Shown here piece after piece: positions 23,285 through 31,732 of a stretch of DNA of 47,894 nucleotides. This DNA is from DATADD01 sp036258675 (GTDB taxonomy: Bacteria > Actinomycetota > CADDZG01 > WHSQ01). The stretch is taken from NCBI GenBank assembly GCA_036258675.1, contig DATADD010000141.1, forward strand, positions 1 through 47,894. The letters are read 5' to 3'. Positions within the stretch are counted from its first letter, which is position 1. Each line of letters begins with the position of its first letter. Both the position numbers and the translations under genes were made by a program. The notes beneath the pieces were generated by a model, which worked only from the letters and a program-made list of their open reading frames with translations, was not told the DNA's origin and did not search any database.

Positions 23285-23296
23285 GGGGCGAGCCTA
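23285..23296 (-). promoter_or_regulatory. Leaderless promoter -10 element of pafB
   Basis: TAGGCT (23291-23296 on the minus strand) is separated by exactly six bases from the pafB GTG. No ribosome binding site is visible, which agrees with a leaderless pafBC mRNA. Confidence 0.48.
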
Positions 23297-23330
23297 TGTC
23301 GTGGCGGGCGCGCTCGACGCCCCCCGGCGG

Positions 23331-24395
23331 TCAGCCGGTCGCCGCCTCCGCCCCCGCGGCCCCGGCCGCGAGCCACAGCTCCGGGGACTCTCCGACCGCG
23401 CGCCCCATCGACGTAGGGCGCAGGCCGCGCTCCTGGAGCAACGCGAGCGCCGGCGCGCCGTCGCGCTCGACGAGGCGGTGGCGCCCGAGGCCCGCCTCCT
23501 CCACCTGGTCGCGGATGCGCGCCGCCTCGTCCTCCGGAAGGACCGGAAGCACGACCGAGCACGGTTCGCGCGCGGCCACCGACAGGGCGGTGAGCGAGTG
23601 ATGGCTCACGCCTCGGTGGCGGGCGCGCGCGTCGGCGAACGAGATGCGCAGGCACGCCACCGCCCGCCCGGCCAGGGCCGAGGCCGCGTCGAGGACCTGG
23701 CCCTGCTCGAGCGAGGAGAACCCGAGCGCGGTGCCCGTGCCGACCACGCCGGGGCCGGGCGCGACCACGATGACGTCGGCTCCGCCCGCGTGGCGCAGAG
23801 CGACCAACCCGCTGAACACGTTGACCGCCTCGAGATCGCCGCCGAACGCATGGCCGGACGTGCATGTGACGTGGATCAGCCCCGCGTCCGCGAGTCCCTC
23901 GACCAGGTCGCTCCATGCGAGGGGAAGCGACGCACCGTCGGTCATGAGATAGCCGACCCTCGCGCGCGGCATGGCCGCCCCTATCCCGGCAGCCACCCCG
24001 GCCACCTGGCTGTGGAGGCCGCACGCGACCACGGGGACGCCGTCGAGCGACCGCGCCCCCGCGAGGGCCTCGTGGTGCGGAGACGCCTCCTCCTCGGCCG
24101 CCAGCACGTTGAGTTGCCACGGCGTGTATCGCAGCTTGACGACGTGACCCGGGCCCACCGCTCCGGGGCCGGGCCCGTCGAGGTTCCACAGCGCGAAGCC
24201 GGCACCCCCGGTCCCGAGGCCGAGCGCGATCCCCGTCGTGTTGACGACCACCCGGTCCCCGGGACCGACCGGCCCCAGCATCGCGACGAAACCGAACACA
24301 TCGAGCGGCCCCTCGGGCGAGTCGACCTCGAGCCTCACCATGTCGCGGCGCGCCGGGGCGACCGCGTGCACGATGCCGGTCGTGAACTCGGCCAT
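23331..24395 (-). CDS. DUF3866-family protein in the proteasome locus
   Basis: A 354-residue protein. The N-terminal beta-rich part contains 'LGPVGPGDRVVVNTTG' and 'HVVKLRYTPWQLNVLAAEE', and the C-terminal half has Rossmann-like segments ('VPVVACGLHSQVAGVAAG', 'DVIVVAPGPGVVGTGTALGFSS'). These blocks match DUF3866, a conserved family without a known activity. The start may be ATG 24395 or the GTG directly before it. It follows pafA after about ten bases and precedes pafBC, so it is likely co-transcribed with the Pup ligase gene. A function tied to pupylation is possible but unproven. Confidence 0.8.
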   Translation of the reverse strand: MAEFTTGIVHAVAPARRDMVRLEVDSPEGPLDVFGFVAMLGPVGPGDRVVVNTTGIALGLGTGGAGFALWNLDGPGPGAVGPGHVVKLRYTPWQLNVLAAEEEASPHHEALAGARSLDGVPVVACGLHSQVAGVAAGIGAAMPRARVGYLMTDGASLPLAWSDLVEGLADAGLIHVTCTSGHAFGGDLEAVNVFSGLVALRHAGGADVIVVAPGPGVVGTGTALGFSSLEQGQVLDAASALAGRAVACLRISFADARARHRGVSHHSLTALSVAAREPCSVVLPVLPEDEAARIRDQVEEAGLGRHRLVERDGAPALALLQERGLRPTSMGRAVGESPELWLAAGAAGAEAATG

Positions 24396-24405
24396 CACAA
24401 AGGGG

Positions 24406-25758
24406 TCAAAGAGACGAGATCAGCTTCGTGACCCGCTCGTCGGTGCTCCGAAAGGGGTCCTTGCACAGGACCGTGCGCTGGGCCTGGTCGTTGAGCTTGA
24501 GGTGCACCCAGTCGACCGTGAAGTCGCGCCGCTTCCTCTTGGCGGCGCGGATGAACTCTCCCCGCAGCTTCGCCCTCGTGGTCTGCGGGGGCTCGGACTT
24601 GGCGCGGTCGATGTCCTCCTCCTCGCACTTCCGCTCCGCCATCCCCCGGCGCTCGAGCAGGTAGTAGAGGCCCTTCTGCCGGTTGACGTTGTGGTACGCG
24701 AGGTCCATCTGCGCGATGCGGGGATGGGCGAGCGAGAGCCCGTGTCGCGTGGAGTAGTCCTCGATCACCTTGCGCTTCGCGATCCAGTCGATCTGCCGGA
24801 CGAGCGCCTCCTGGTCGTGCTCGAGCTTGTCGATGGCGTGCTGCCACATCGACGCGATGTCCTTGAGGACGAGGTCGTCGCGGCGCTCCACCCACCGCAG
24901 CGCCTTGTCGAGGTATTCCTTCTGCATGTCGAGCGCGGACAGCTCCCGTCCGTTGGCCAAGCGCACGCGCCGGCGGCAGTCCGGGTCGTGCGAGACATCG
25001 CGTATCGCCCGGATCGGGTTCTCGAGCGTCATGTCCCGGATCTGGACGCCCTCCTCGACCATGCGCAGCAGCAGTGCGGTGGCGCCGACCTTGAGGTACG
25101 AAGCCCACTCGTTCATGTTCGAGTCGCCGACGATGACATGGAGGCGGCGGAACTTCTCCGCGTCGGCGTGCGGCTCGTCGCGGGTGTTGATTATGGGGCG
25201 GGACCTCGTCGTCGCCGACGACACGCCCTCCCAGATGTGCTCGGCCCGCTGCGAGATGCAGAACTGAGGTCCGCGCGCCATCTGCAGCACCTTCCCGGCC
25301 CCCGCGTAGATCTGGCGCGTGACGAAGAAAGGGATCATCACCTCGGCGAGCCGCCCGAACTCGCCGTACCGAGAGACGAGGTAGTTCTCGTGGCTCCCGT
25401 AGGAGTTGCCCGCCGAGTCGGTGTTGTTCTTGAAGAGGTAGATGTCGCCGGCTATGCCTTCTTCGCGCAGGCGGGCTTCGGCGGCCCTCAGCAGCCCCTC
25501 CAGGATGCGCTCGCCCGCCTTGTCGTGCACGACGAGGTCGTAGACGGAATCGCACTCCGGGGTCGCGTATTCCGGGTGGGAGCCGACGTCGAGATACAGG
25601 CGCGCGCCGTTCTCCAGGAACACGTTGGAGGAGCGCCCCCACGACACGACCCGGCGGAACAGGTAGCGCGCCACCTCGTCGGGAGACAGCCGACGCTGGC
25701 CCCGGAAGGTGCAGGTGACCCCGTACTCGTTCTCGGTTCCGAAGATGCGCCGCTCCAC
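24406..25758 (-). CDS. pafA: Pup-protein ligase PafA
   Basis: A 450-residue carboxylate-amine ligase related to glutamine synthetase. It uses ATP to join the C-terminal glutamate of Pup to lysines of target proteins. The start 'RRIFGTENEYGV' carries metal-binding Glu residues, 'YLDVGSHPEYATPE' carries the catalytic Asp57, and 'NNTDSAGNSYGSHENYL' and 'NTRDEPHADAEKFRRLHVIVGD' (in pieces) are shared with Dop. The Dop-specific insertion loop is absent, which separates it from dop. The length equals that of known PafA. The GTG at 25758 has TATCCT six bases upstream and no ribosome site, so pafA probably has its own leaderless promoter behind prcA. Confidence 0.97.
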   Translation of the reverse strand: MERRIFGTENEYGVTCTFRGQRRLSPDEVARYLFRRVVSWGRSSNVFLENGARLYLDVGSHPEYATPECDSVYDLVVHDKAGERILEGLLRAAEARLREEGIAGDIYLFKNNTDSAGNSYGSHENYLVSRYGEFGRLAEVMIPFFVTRQIYAGAGKVLQMARGPQFCISQRAEHIWEGVSSATTRSRPIINTRDEPHADAEKFRRLHVIVGDSNMNEWASYLKVGATALLLRMVEEGVQIRDMTLENPIRAIRDVSHDPDCRRRVRLANGRELSALDMQKEYLDKALRWVERRDDLVLKDIASMWQHAIDKLEHDQEALVRQIDWIAKRKVIEDYSTRHGLSLAHPRIAQMDLAYHNVNRQKGLYYLLERRGMAERKCEEEDIDRAKSEPPQTTRAKLRGEFIRAAKRKRRDFTVDWVHLKLNDQAQRTVLCKDPFRSTDERVTKLISSL

Positions 25759-25770
25759 GACCCCAGGATA
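25759..25770 (-). promoter_or_regulatory. Leaderless promoter -10 element of pafA
   Basis: TATCCT (25765-25770 on the minus strand), then GGGGTC, then the GTG of pafA. The same hexamer and spacing occur at the htrA gene. The element lies in the 32 bases between prcA and pafA. Confidence 0.58.
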
Positions 25771-25790
25771 GGCGACCGGTTCGAGAAGCC

Positions 25791-26483
25791 TCAGAGAAGA
25801 GAGGCCAGCGGTGCGCCGCTGATGCGGGCGAACTTCCGCCGGCCGCGGGTGCGGTCGAGAACCGCAACCTCGAGACCCTCGGGGGGAAGCTCCTTGTCCT
25901 CGACGGTTGCGAGGGCATCCCGGCCGAGGGCGAGCGCCGATCTCATGTCGGGCACGCCGCCGGGGTAGTCGTCCGGGTACCGCTCGCGCAGATGGGTCCC
26001 GAGGGCCTCCGCCTGGCCGCCCATCGCGACCCACCCCGTCTCGTCGCTGACCGATCCGTCGTAGAGGATGTGGAACAGCTCGTTGGTCTCGGTCCTGTCG
26101 CCCACCGCGGCGACGAGGATCTCGCACTCGTACGGCTTGAGCTCTGCTGTGAAGATGTTGCCCAGCGTCTGCGAGTAGGCGTTCGCCAGGGACTTGGCGG
26201 TCACGTCCTCGCGCGAGTAGGCATAGCCCTTGAGGTCCACAAGCCTTATGCCGCCGATGCGAAGCTGCTCGAACTCGTTGAACTTCCCGACGCCCGCGAA
26301 CGCGATCCGATCGTAGATCTCCGAGATCTTGTACAGGGTCGCGGACGGGTTTTCGGCAACGAACAGCACCCCGTCTGCGTACTCGAGGGCGAGGACCGAC
26401 TTGCCGCGCGCGATCCCCTTGCGGGCGTAGTCCGCCTTGTCGCGCATGAGCTGCTCGGGGGATACGTAGTAGGGCATCGGCAT
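25791..26483 (-). CDS. prcA: 20S proteasome alpha subunit
   Basis: A 230-residue alpha-type subunit that forms the outer rings and the gated pore of the 20S proteasome. The N-terminal 'YYVSPEQLMRDKADYARKGIARGKSVLAL' pattern (quoted in part: YYVSPEQLMRDKADYARKG) is the alpha-subunit H0 helix, and the rest follows the Ntn-hydrolase fold without a catalytic threonine. The ATG at 26483 lies seven bases after the prcB stop, with a second ATG two codons later. It is co-translated with prcB. Confidence 0.97.
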   Translation of the reverse strand: MPMPYYVSPEQLMRDKADYARKGIARGKSVLALEYADGVLFVAENPSATLYKISEIYDRIAFAGVGKFNEFEQLRIGGIRLVDLKGYAYSREDVTAKSLANAYSQTLGNIFTAELKPYECEILVAAVGDRTETNELFHILYDGSVSDETGWVAMGGQAEALGTHLRERYPDDYPGGVPDMRSALALGRDALATVEDKELPPEGLEVAVLDRTRGRRKFARISGAPLASLL

Positions 26484-26490
26484 CGGTGCT

Positions 26491-27360
26491 TCAGCTCTCC
26501 TCGCCCGGGCGACGGACGTCGACGGTGTGGCTCTCGTGCCGCGCGGCGTCGTCGCGCCGCTCGCCGATGAGCTCCTCGAACAGGCCCCGGATCGCGTCCT
26601 CCGGCACCTCGACCATCCCCGACTCCGAGATGGCCGCCACCGTCGGGAAGATGCCTCGCACGAGGTCTGGCCCACCGGTTCCCACGTCCTCGTCCGCCGC
26701 ATCGAAGAGCGCCTCGATCGCAACCTTGACCGCCTCGTCGCGTGTCAGGTCCGGCCGGTAGCGCTTCTTGAGCGAGGAGCGCGCGTCCTTGCCGCCCGAG
26801 CCGGTCGCGTGGTAGTCGTCCTCTTCGTAGCGACCGCCGGCGACGTCGTACTTGAAGATGCGGCCCTGTCCCCGAGCCTCGTCGTAGCCGGCGAACAGGG
26901 GCACGACGACGAGACCCTGCATCGCCGCTGGAAGGTTGGCGCGGATCATCTGGGCCAGCTTGTTGGCCTTGCCCTCGAGCGTGAGGCGGTCGCCCTCGAC
27001 CTTCTCGTAGTGCTCCAGCTCGGTCTGGAAGAGCCGCACCATCTCGATCGCGGGGCCGGCAGCCCCCGCGATCGCGACAGCCGACATGTCGTCGGCCGCG
27101 AACACCTTCTCGATCGAGCGGTGAGCGATCTGGAAGCCCTCGGTCGCCCGGCGGTCTCCGGCCACCACGACGCCATCCGCGTAGCGCAGAGCGAGCACGG
27201 TCGTACCCTCCGGCGCCTCCCGCGGAGCGGACCGGAGGAGCTCCTGCGAGCGCCCGCCCACGAGGTCGCTGAACGACGGCCCCGGCCCGTGCACGGGGCG
27301 CCGCAGCAGGTCGCCCCGGTCGCGCACTTCGTCCACGCCGCCGCCGTCCGCTAGCGACAC
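26491..27360 (-). CDS. prcB: 20S proteasome beta subunit
   Basis: A 289-residue beta-type subunit, the proteolytic part of the 20S core. A propeptide of about 52 residues ends at Gly52, and the mature protein would begin with the catalytic Thr53 in 'GTTVLALRYADGVVVAGDRRAT' (Thr-Thr after Gly). Lys and Asp residues of the active site follow in that segment and in 'SIEKVFA'. The GTG at 27360 lies 25 bases after the pup stop and has only a weak ribosome site, so translation probably follows from pup. The C-terminal tail (about 25 residues after 'LFEELIGERR') is polar and probably disordered. Confidence 0.96.
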   Translation of the reverse strand: MSLADGGGVDEVRDRGDLLRRPVHGPGPSFSDLVGGRSQELLRSAPREAPEGTTVLALRYADGVVVAGDRRATEGFQIAHRSIEKVFAADDMSAVAIAGAAGPAIEMVRLFQTELEHYEKVEGDRLTLEGKANKLAQMIRANLPAAMQGLVVVPLFAGYDEARGQGRIFKYDVAGGRYEEDDYHATGSGGKDARSSLKKRYRPDLTRDEAVKVAIEALFDAADEDVGTGGPDLVRGIFPTVAAISESGMVEVPEDAIRGLFEELIGERRDDAARHESHTVDVRRPGEES

Positions 27361-27385
27361 CCGAGGGACGGCCGCAGGAGACGCC

Positions 27386-27568
27386 TCACTCGCCGCCCTT
27401 CTGGACGTACGAGCGCACGAACTCCTCGGCGTTGTCCTCGAGCACCTCGTCGATCTCGTCGAGCAGCTCGTCGATCTCCTGCGTCCTCGCCTCGGAGGTC
27501 GGCTGCTCCTGCGCCTCGGTCTCGCTCGACTCCTTCTGGGGCCGGCTCTTGCGCGTTCGCTCCGGCAT
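27386..27568 (-). CDS. pup: Prokaryotic ubiquitin-like protein Pup
   Basis: A 60-residue disordered tag protein. The N-terminal third is polar; residues about 28-55 ('QEIDELLDEIDEVLEDNAEEFV') form the helix that docks into the ARC/Mpa coiled coil, and the C-terminus is 'YVQKGGE'. The last residue is Glu60, not Gln, so PafA can use it without prior deamidation by Dop. The ATG at 27568 has GAGGTGAAGC upstream. It is followed by prcB and prcA and preceded by dop, the standard actinobacterial order. Confidence 0.97.
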   Translation of the reverse strand: MPERTRKSRPQKESSETEAQEQPTSEARTQEIDELLDEIDEVLEDNAEEFVRSYVQKGGE

Positions 27569-27622
27569 GCTTCACCTCGCCTCTGGGTCTCGGGGAACGA
27601 TGGTATACGGCGCGCCGCGCTG

Positions 27623-29104
27623 TCAGGCGCTGAGGTTGCGGATCAGCGCGCCCGCGTCGGCAGACGCGTCCAACACCGACTGGACGTGCGCGCGCGTGCC
27701 CCGCATCGGCTCCAGCGTCGGAACCTTGCGAAGGGGCTCGTCGCCGGTGTCGAAGATGAGAGCGTCCCAGGAGGCCGCCATGATCGCCGGCGAGAACCGC
27801 CGCAGGCACTCGCCCCGGAAGTACGCCCTCGTGTCCTCGGGCGGATGGTCGACGGCCCACTCGATCGAGTCGTCGTCGACGAGCCGTTCGACCTTGCCCG
27901 CGCGCGCCAGCTTCCAGTAGAGGCCGTGCGAGCGGCGCACGTCATGGTACTGGAGGTCGATCAACCGCAGCTTGGGGTCGTTCCACTCGAGCCCGTCCCG
28001 CTCCCGGTACGCCTCGAGCAGGGACAGCTTCGCGGCCCAGTCGAGCTGCCGGCTCATCCCGGCAGGGTCGCTCTCGAGCCCCTCGAGGGCGCTCTCCCAT
28101 CGCTCGAGAACCTCGTCGGTGGAGGCGTCGCCGTCGTTGTCCTGCGCGTACTTCTTGGCGAGTCGCAGGAACTCCCACTGCAGCTCCACCGGCGTGAGGC
28201 GGCGCCCGTCCACGAGCTCCACCGTTCGGCGGCACGTTAGGTCGCGCGACACGGCTGCGTTCGTCCGGACGGGGTCGCGCAGCGTGAAGTCGTCGGTGAT
28301 GAAGTCGTCCTCGACCATCTGCAGGACGATGGCGGTTGCCCCCACCTTGAGCAGGGTGGCGACCTCGGACATGTTGGCGTCCCCGACGATCACGTGCAGC
28401 CGCCGGTACTTCTCCGCGTCCGCGTGCGGCTCGTCGCGCGTGTTGATGAGCGGGCGCTTGAAGGTGGTCTCCAGACCCACCTCGACCTCGAAGAAGTCGG
28501 CCCGCTGCGACAGCTGGAAGGCGATCTCCTCGGTACCGTTCTCTGCCCCCACCTTGCCGGCGCCCGTGTAGATCGTGCGGGTGACGAAGAACGGGATCAG
28601 ATGCTTCACGAGCGAGGGGAACGGGGTCGCCCTGTCGACGAGATAGTTCTCGTGGCACCCGTACGAGTTCCCCTTGCCGTCGGAGTTGTTCTTGTAGATG
28701 TGGATCCGGCTGCCCTGCATGACGGTGGCGCGCGCCGCCTCCGTCGACCTCTCGAGGATCCTCTCTCCCGCCTTGTCCCACAGCACGACATCGAGAGCGT
28801 TCGAGCACTCGGGGCTCGAGTACTCCGGATGGGCGTGGTCCACGTAGTAGCGCGACCCATTGGGGAGGATGATGTTCACGAGCCCCGAGTCGTCCTCCGG
28901 CGCGCCCTCGGCCGGCGCCTTCTCGAACCCGCGCGCGTCGCGCAGCGGGCTCTCTTCCTCGTAGTCCCACTTCACGCGCTTGAAGGCCGGTTGCGCGTAC
29001 GCGTTGATCAGCATAGAAGAGGTCAGGATCGGGTTGAAGTCCGCCGTCTCCTTGACCGAGATGCCGTACTCGGTCTCGATCCCGCAGATCTTCGGCATTG
29101 CCAC
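27623..29104 (-). CDS. dop: Depupylase / Pup deamidase Dop
   Basis: A 493-residue homologue of PafA that cleaves the isopeptide bond between Pup and substrates and, where needed, deamidates Pup-Gln. 'CGIETEYGISV' and 'YYVDHAHPEYSSPE' with the nucleophile-region Asp89 identify it. Residues about 40-75 hold the acidic insertion (the Dop-loop) that is absent in PafA. Because this Pup already ends in Glu, the deamidase role should be dispensable and depupylation the main task. The GTG at 29104 lies ten bases after the arc stop without a ribosome site; ATG 29098 is an alternative. Confidence 0.96.
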   Translation of the reverse strand: MAMPKICGIETEYGISVKETADFNPILTSSMLINAYAQPAFKRVKWDYEEESPLRDARGFEKAPAEGAPEDDSGLVNIILPNGSRYYVDHAHPEYSSPECSNALDVVLWDKAGERILERSTEAARATVMQGSRIHIYKNNSDGKGNSYGCHENYLVDRATPFPSLVKHLIPFFVTRTIYTGAGKVGAENGTEEIAFQLSQRADFFEVEVGLETTFKRPLINTRDEPHADAEKYRRLHVIVGDANMSEVATLLKVGATAIVLQMVEDDFITDDFTLRDPVRTNAAVSRDLTCRRTVELVDGRRLTPVELQWEFLRLAKKYAQDNDGDASTDEVLERWESALEGLESDPAGMSRQLDWAAKLSLLEAYRERDGLEWNDPKLRLIDLQYHDVRRSHGLYWKLARAGKVERLVDDDSIEWAVDHPPEDTRAYFRGECLRRFSPAIMAASWDALIFDTGDEPLRKVPTLEPMRGTRAHVQSVLDASADAGALIRNLSA

Positions 29105-29114
29105 GAGAGGCCGC

Positions 29115-30881
29115 CTAGAGGTACTGGCCGGTTTGGACGCGCTCGACCTGGCGGGGCGACTCGCCTTCGCGGTGCTCGCTGACGAGCGTGCGGATGTAGA
29201 CGATACGCTCGCCCTTCTTGCCCGACACCCGCGCCCAGTCGTCCGGGTTCGTCGTGTTGGGCAGGTCCTCGTTCTCCCTGTACTCCTGGACGATCGCCGT
29301 GACCAGGTCGGAAGCCTTGACCCCCTTGGCCCCGCCCGACAGCGCGCGCTTGATCGCCGTTTTCTTCGCGCGCCGGACGATGTTCTCGATCATCGCCCCA
29401 GAGGAGAAGTCCTTGAAGAACAGGACCTCCTTGTCGCCGTTGGCGTACGTCACCTCGAGGAACCGGTTGTCCTCGTCCTCCGAGTACATCTTGCCCACCG
29501 TGGCGTCGATCATCCGCTCGACGGCGGCCCGGGGGGAACCCGCGTCGGAGATCTCCTCCTCGGCGATCGGGATGCTCGTCGACAGGTACTTCGAGAAGAT
29601 GTCGCGCGCCGCCACCTCGTCCGGACGCTCGATCTTGATCTTCACGTCGAGGCGCCCGGGGCGAAGGATCGCCGGGTCGATGAGATCCTCGCGGTTGGAT
29701 GCGCCCACGACTATCACGTTGCGCAGGCTCTCGACGCCGTCGATCTCCGCGAGGAGCTGCGGGACGATCGTGGACTCGATGTCGCTCGAGATACCCGAGC
29801 CCCGCGTCCGGAACAGTGAGTCCATCTCGTCGAAGAAAACGATGACGGGAACGCCCTCCTCGGACTTCTCCTTCGCCCGCTGGAAGATGAGCCGTATCTG
29901 GCGCTCGGTCTCGCCGACGTACTTGTTGAGCAGCTCCGGACCCTTGATGTTCAGGAAGTAGGAGCGGCGGTCGTCGCGCCCGAGCTTGCGGGCCACCTTC
30001 TTCGCCAGCGAATTCGCCACGGCCTTGGCGACCAGCGTCTTCCCGCATCCCGGAGGGCCGTAGAGCAGGACGCCCTTCGGCGGATCGAGCTGGTGCTCCT
30101 TGAAGAGGTCGCCGTGGAGGAAGGGCAGCTCGACCGCGTCGCGGATCTCCTCGATCTGCTGACTCAGCCCCCCGATGTCCTCGTAGGAGATGTCCGGGAC
30201 CTCCTCGAGGATGAGCTCCTCGACCTCGGGCTTCGGCAGCCGCTCGATGACGTGACCGGACTTGGGCTCGAGCAGGAGGCTGTCGCCGGCCCGCAGGTGC
30301 ATCCCCAGGACGGGGTCGGCGAGCTCGACGACGCGCTCCTCGTCGGCGCGGGCGATCACGAGAGCGCGCGCTCCGTCCTCGAGCACCTCTTTCAGCAGGA
30401 CGACCTCGCCCTGCACCTCGAACGAGCAGGCTCCGATGACGTTGAGCGAGTCGTTCAGCATCACCTCTTGCCCGCGCCTGAGCTCCCCCATGTCGACCTC
30501 GGGGGACACCTGGACCCTGAGCTTGCGTCCGTTCGTGAACACGTCTCCGGTCGAGTCCTCGTAGCCTCGCAGGAAGATCCCGTAGCTCGTGGGGGGCTGG
30601 GTGAGCTTCTCCACTTCCTCCTTGAGCGACACCAGCTGCTCGCGCGCGTCGCGCAGTGTCATCGCGAGACGCTCGTTGTTGTCGCGCGCCAGCTCGAGCT
30701 CCGCCGCCGTCTCCGCGAGACGCTTCTCGAGCCCGTGCACATGTCTCGGCGCGCCCTCGAGGCGGCGCCGCGCGAGCGCCAGCTCCTCCTCGAGGAGCTT
30801 GACCTGGCCTCGCAGCTCCTGCACCTCTCTGTCGTAGCGAGCGATCCTGCGCTCGAACTCGTCCTTGGGGATCGGGCTCAC
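29115..30881 (-). CDS. arc: Proteasome-associated AAA ATPase ARC/Mpa
   Basis: A 588-residue ring ATPase that binds Pup, unfolds pupylated proteins and feeds them to the 20S core. Residues 10-95 form the coiled coil that binds Pup, 98-215 the two OB domains, and the AAA module has Walker A 'GPPGCGKT' (275-282) and Walker B 'VIVFFDE' (ending Asp351-Glu352). The protein ends in 'GQYL', the penultimate-Tyr motif that docks into the alpha ring. The GTG at 30881 has AGGAG directly against it (no spacer), and a TTG at 30893 is possible, so the start may be off by four codons. It is 14 bases downstream of trmI. Confidence 0.96.
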   Translation of the reverse strand: MSPIPKDEFERRIARYDREVQELRGQVKLLEEELALARRRLEGAPRHVHGLEKRLAETAAELELARDNNERLAMTLRDAREQLVSLKEEVEKLTQPPTSYGIFLRGYEDSTGDVFTNGRKLRVQVSPEVDMGELRRGQEVMLNDSLNVIGACSFEVQGEVVLLKEVLEDGARALVIARADEERVVELADPVLGMHLRAGDSLLLEPKSGHVIERLPKPEVEELILEEVPDISYEDIGGLSQQIEEIRDAVELPFLHGDLFKEHQLDPPKGVLLYGPPGCGKTLVAKAVANSLAKKVARKLGRDDRRSYFLNIKGPELLNKYVGETERQIRLIFQRAKEKSEEGVPVIVFFDEMDSLFRTRGSGISSDIESTIVPQLLAEIDGVESLRNVIVVGASNREDLIDPAILRPGRLDVKIKIERPDEVAARDIFSKYLSTSIPIAEEEISDAGSPRAAVERMIDATVGKMYSEDEDNRFLEVTYANGDKEVLFFKDFSSGAMIENIVRRAKKTAIKRALSGGAKGVKASDLVTAIVQEYRENEDLPNTTNPDDWARVSGKKGERIVYIRTLVSEHREGESPRQVERVQTGQYL

Positions 30882-30895
30882 CTCCTGGACCAACC

Positions 30896-31732
30896 CTACT
30901 TGGTCGGGCCCTGCGGCGGGCGCATTAGCTCCTGCGAGGCATCGCTCGAGCGCGTTTTGCGCCCCGTCACTATGAAGCCTGTGTGGGCGACCATGCGGTG
31001 GTCGGGCCGCACCGACGATCCGTCGACGTTCCATGTTCGCAGCAGCGCCTCGAACGTGGACACGAGCGCGAAGCCTCCCGCGCGCATGGCCTCCACCGCT
31101 TGCGCGACCTGGGGAACGGTCGGCAGGAAGCAGCACATTATGCCCCCGGGCTCGAGCGACTCGGTAGCGCGCCCCACGGCGCGCCACGGCTCGGGGAGGT
31201 CGAGGACGAGGCGATCGATCTCGCGCTCGGGGATCCCCTCGAAGACGTCGCCAACCCGCAGCTCCACGTTCTCGGGCTTCGCGCCCCACCCCTCGTACCA
31301 GCGGGAGACGTTCGCGCGCGCTTGCTCGAGGTGGTCCTCGCGCAGCTCGTAGGAGATAACGCGACCCGCGTCGCCCACCGCGCGCGCGAGCGCGAGGGTG
31401 AGGGATCCCGACCCCGTTCCCGCCTCGACCACCGTCGCGCCCGGGAAGACGTCGGCGTACGCAACCACGAGCGCGGCGTCCTTCGGGTAGACCACCTGTG
31501 CCCCTCTCGGCATCTTCAGGACGTAGTCCGACAGCGTCGGCCTGAAGGCCTGCAGGCGCGACCCGCCGGACGCGGTCACGGTCACGCCCTCGGCGGCCCC
31601 GATCACATCGTCGTGGTCCACCGACCCCAGGTGGCTGTGGAAGCGCAGACCCGTCCCCAGCGACAGGAGGTAGCGGCGGCCGCGCCCGTCGATCAGCAGG
31701 GCCCGCTCTCCCGCCTGGAAAGGCCCCCTCAC
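30896..31732 (-). CDS. trmI: tRNA (adenine-58-N1)-methyltransferase TrmI
   Basis: A 278-residue SAM-dependent methyltransferase. A small N-terminal beta domain is followed by 'RPTLSDYVLKMPRGAQVVYPKD' (in part) and the SAM motif 'VEAGTGSGSLTLAL', with 'DLPEPW' as catalytic/aromatic motif. It methylates N1 of A58 in the T-loop of tRNA. The gene also lies near mpa in mycobacteria. The GTG at 31732 overlaps the stop of the TtuA-like gene (GTGA). TtuA-type enzymes thiolate position 54 of the same T-loop, so the two neighbours probably act on one tRNA site. Confidence 0.95.
   Translation of the reverse strand: MRGPFQAGERALLIDGRGRRYLLSLGTGLRFHSHLGSVDHDDVIGAAEGVTVTASGGSRLQAFRPTLSDYVLKMPRGAQVVYPKDAALVVAYADVFPGATVVEAGTGSGSLTLALARAVGDAGRVISYELREDHLEQARANVSRWYEGWGAKPENVELRVGDVFEGIPEREIDRLVLDLPEPWRAVGRATESLEPGGIMCCFLPTVPQVAQAVEAMRAGGFALVSTFEALLRTWNVDGSSVRPDHRMVAHTGFIVTGRKTRSSDASQELMRPPQGPTK

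Noticed and set aside
25791..27360. prcA and prcB as HslV or a heat-shock protease
   Set aside because: Both an alpha-type and a beta-type subunit with propeptide and Thr53 are present beside pup and arc, which defines a 20S proteasome.
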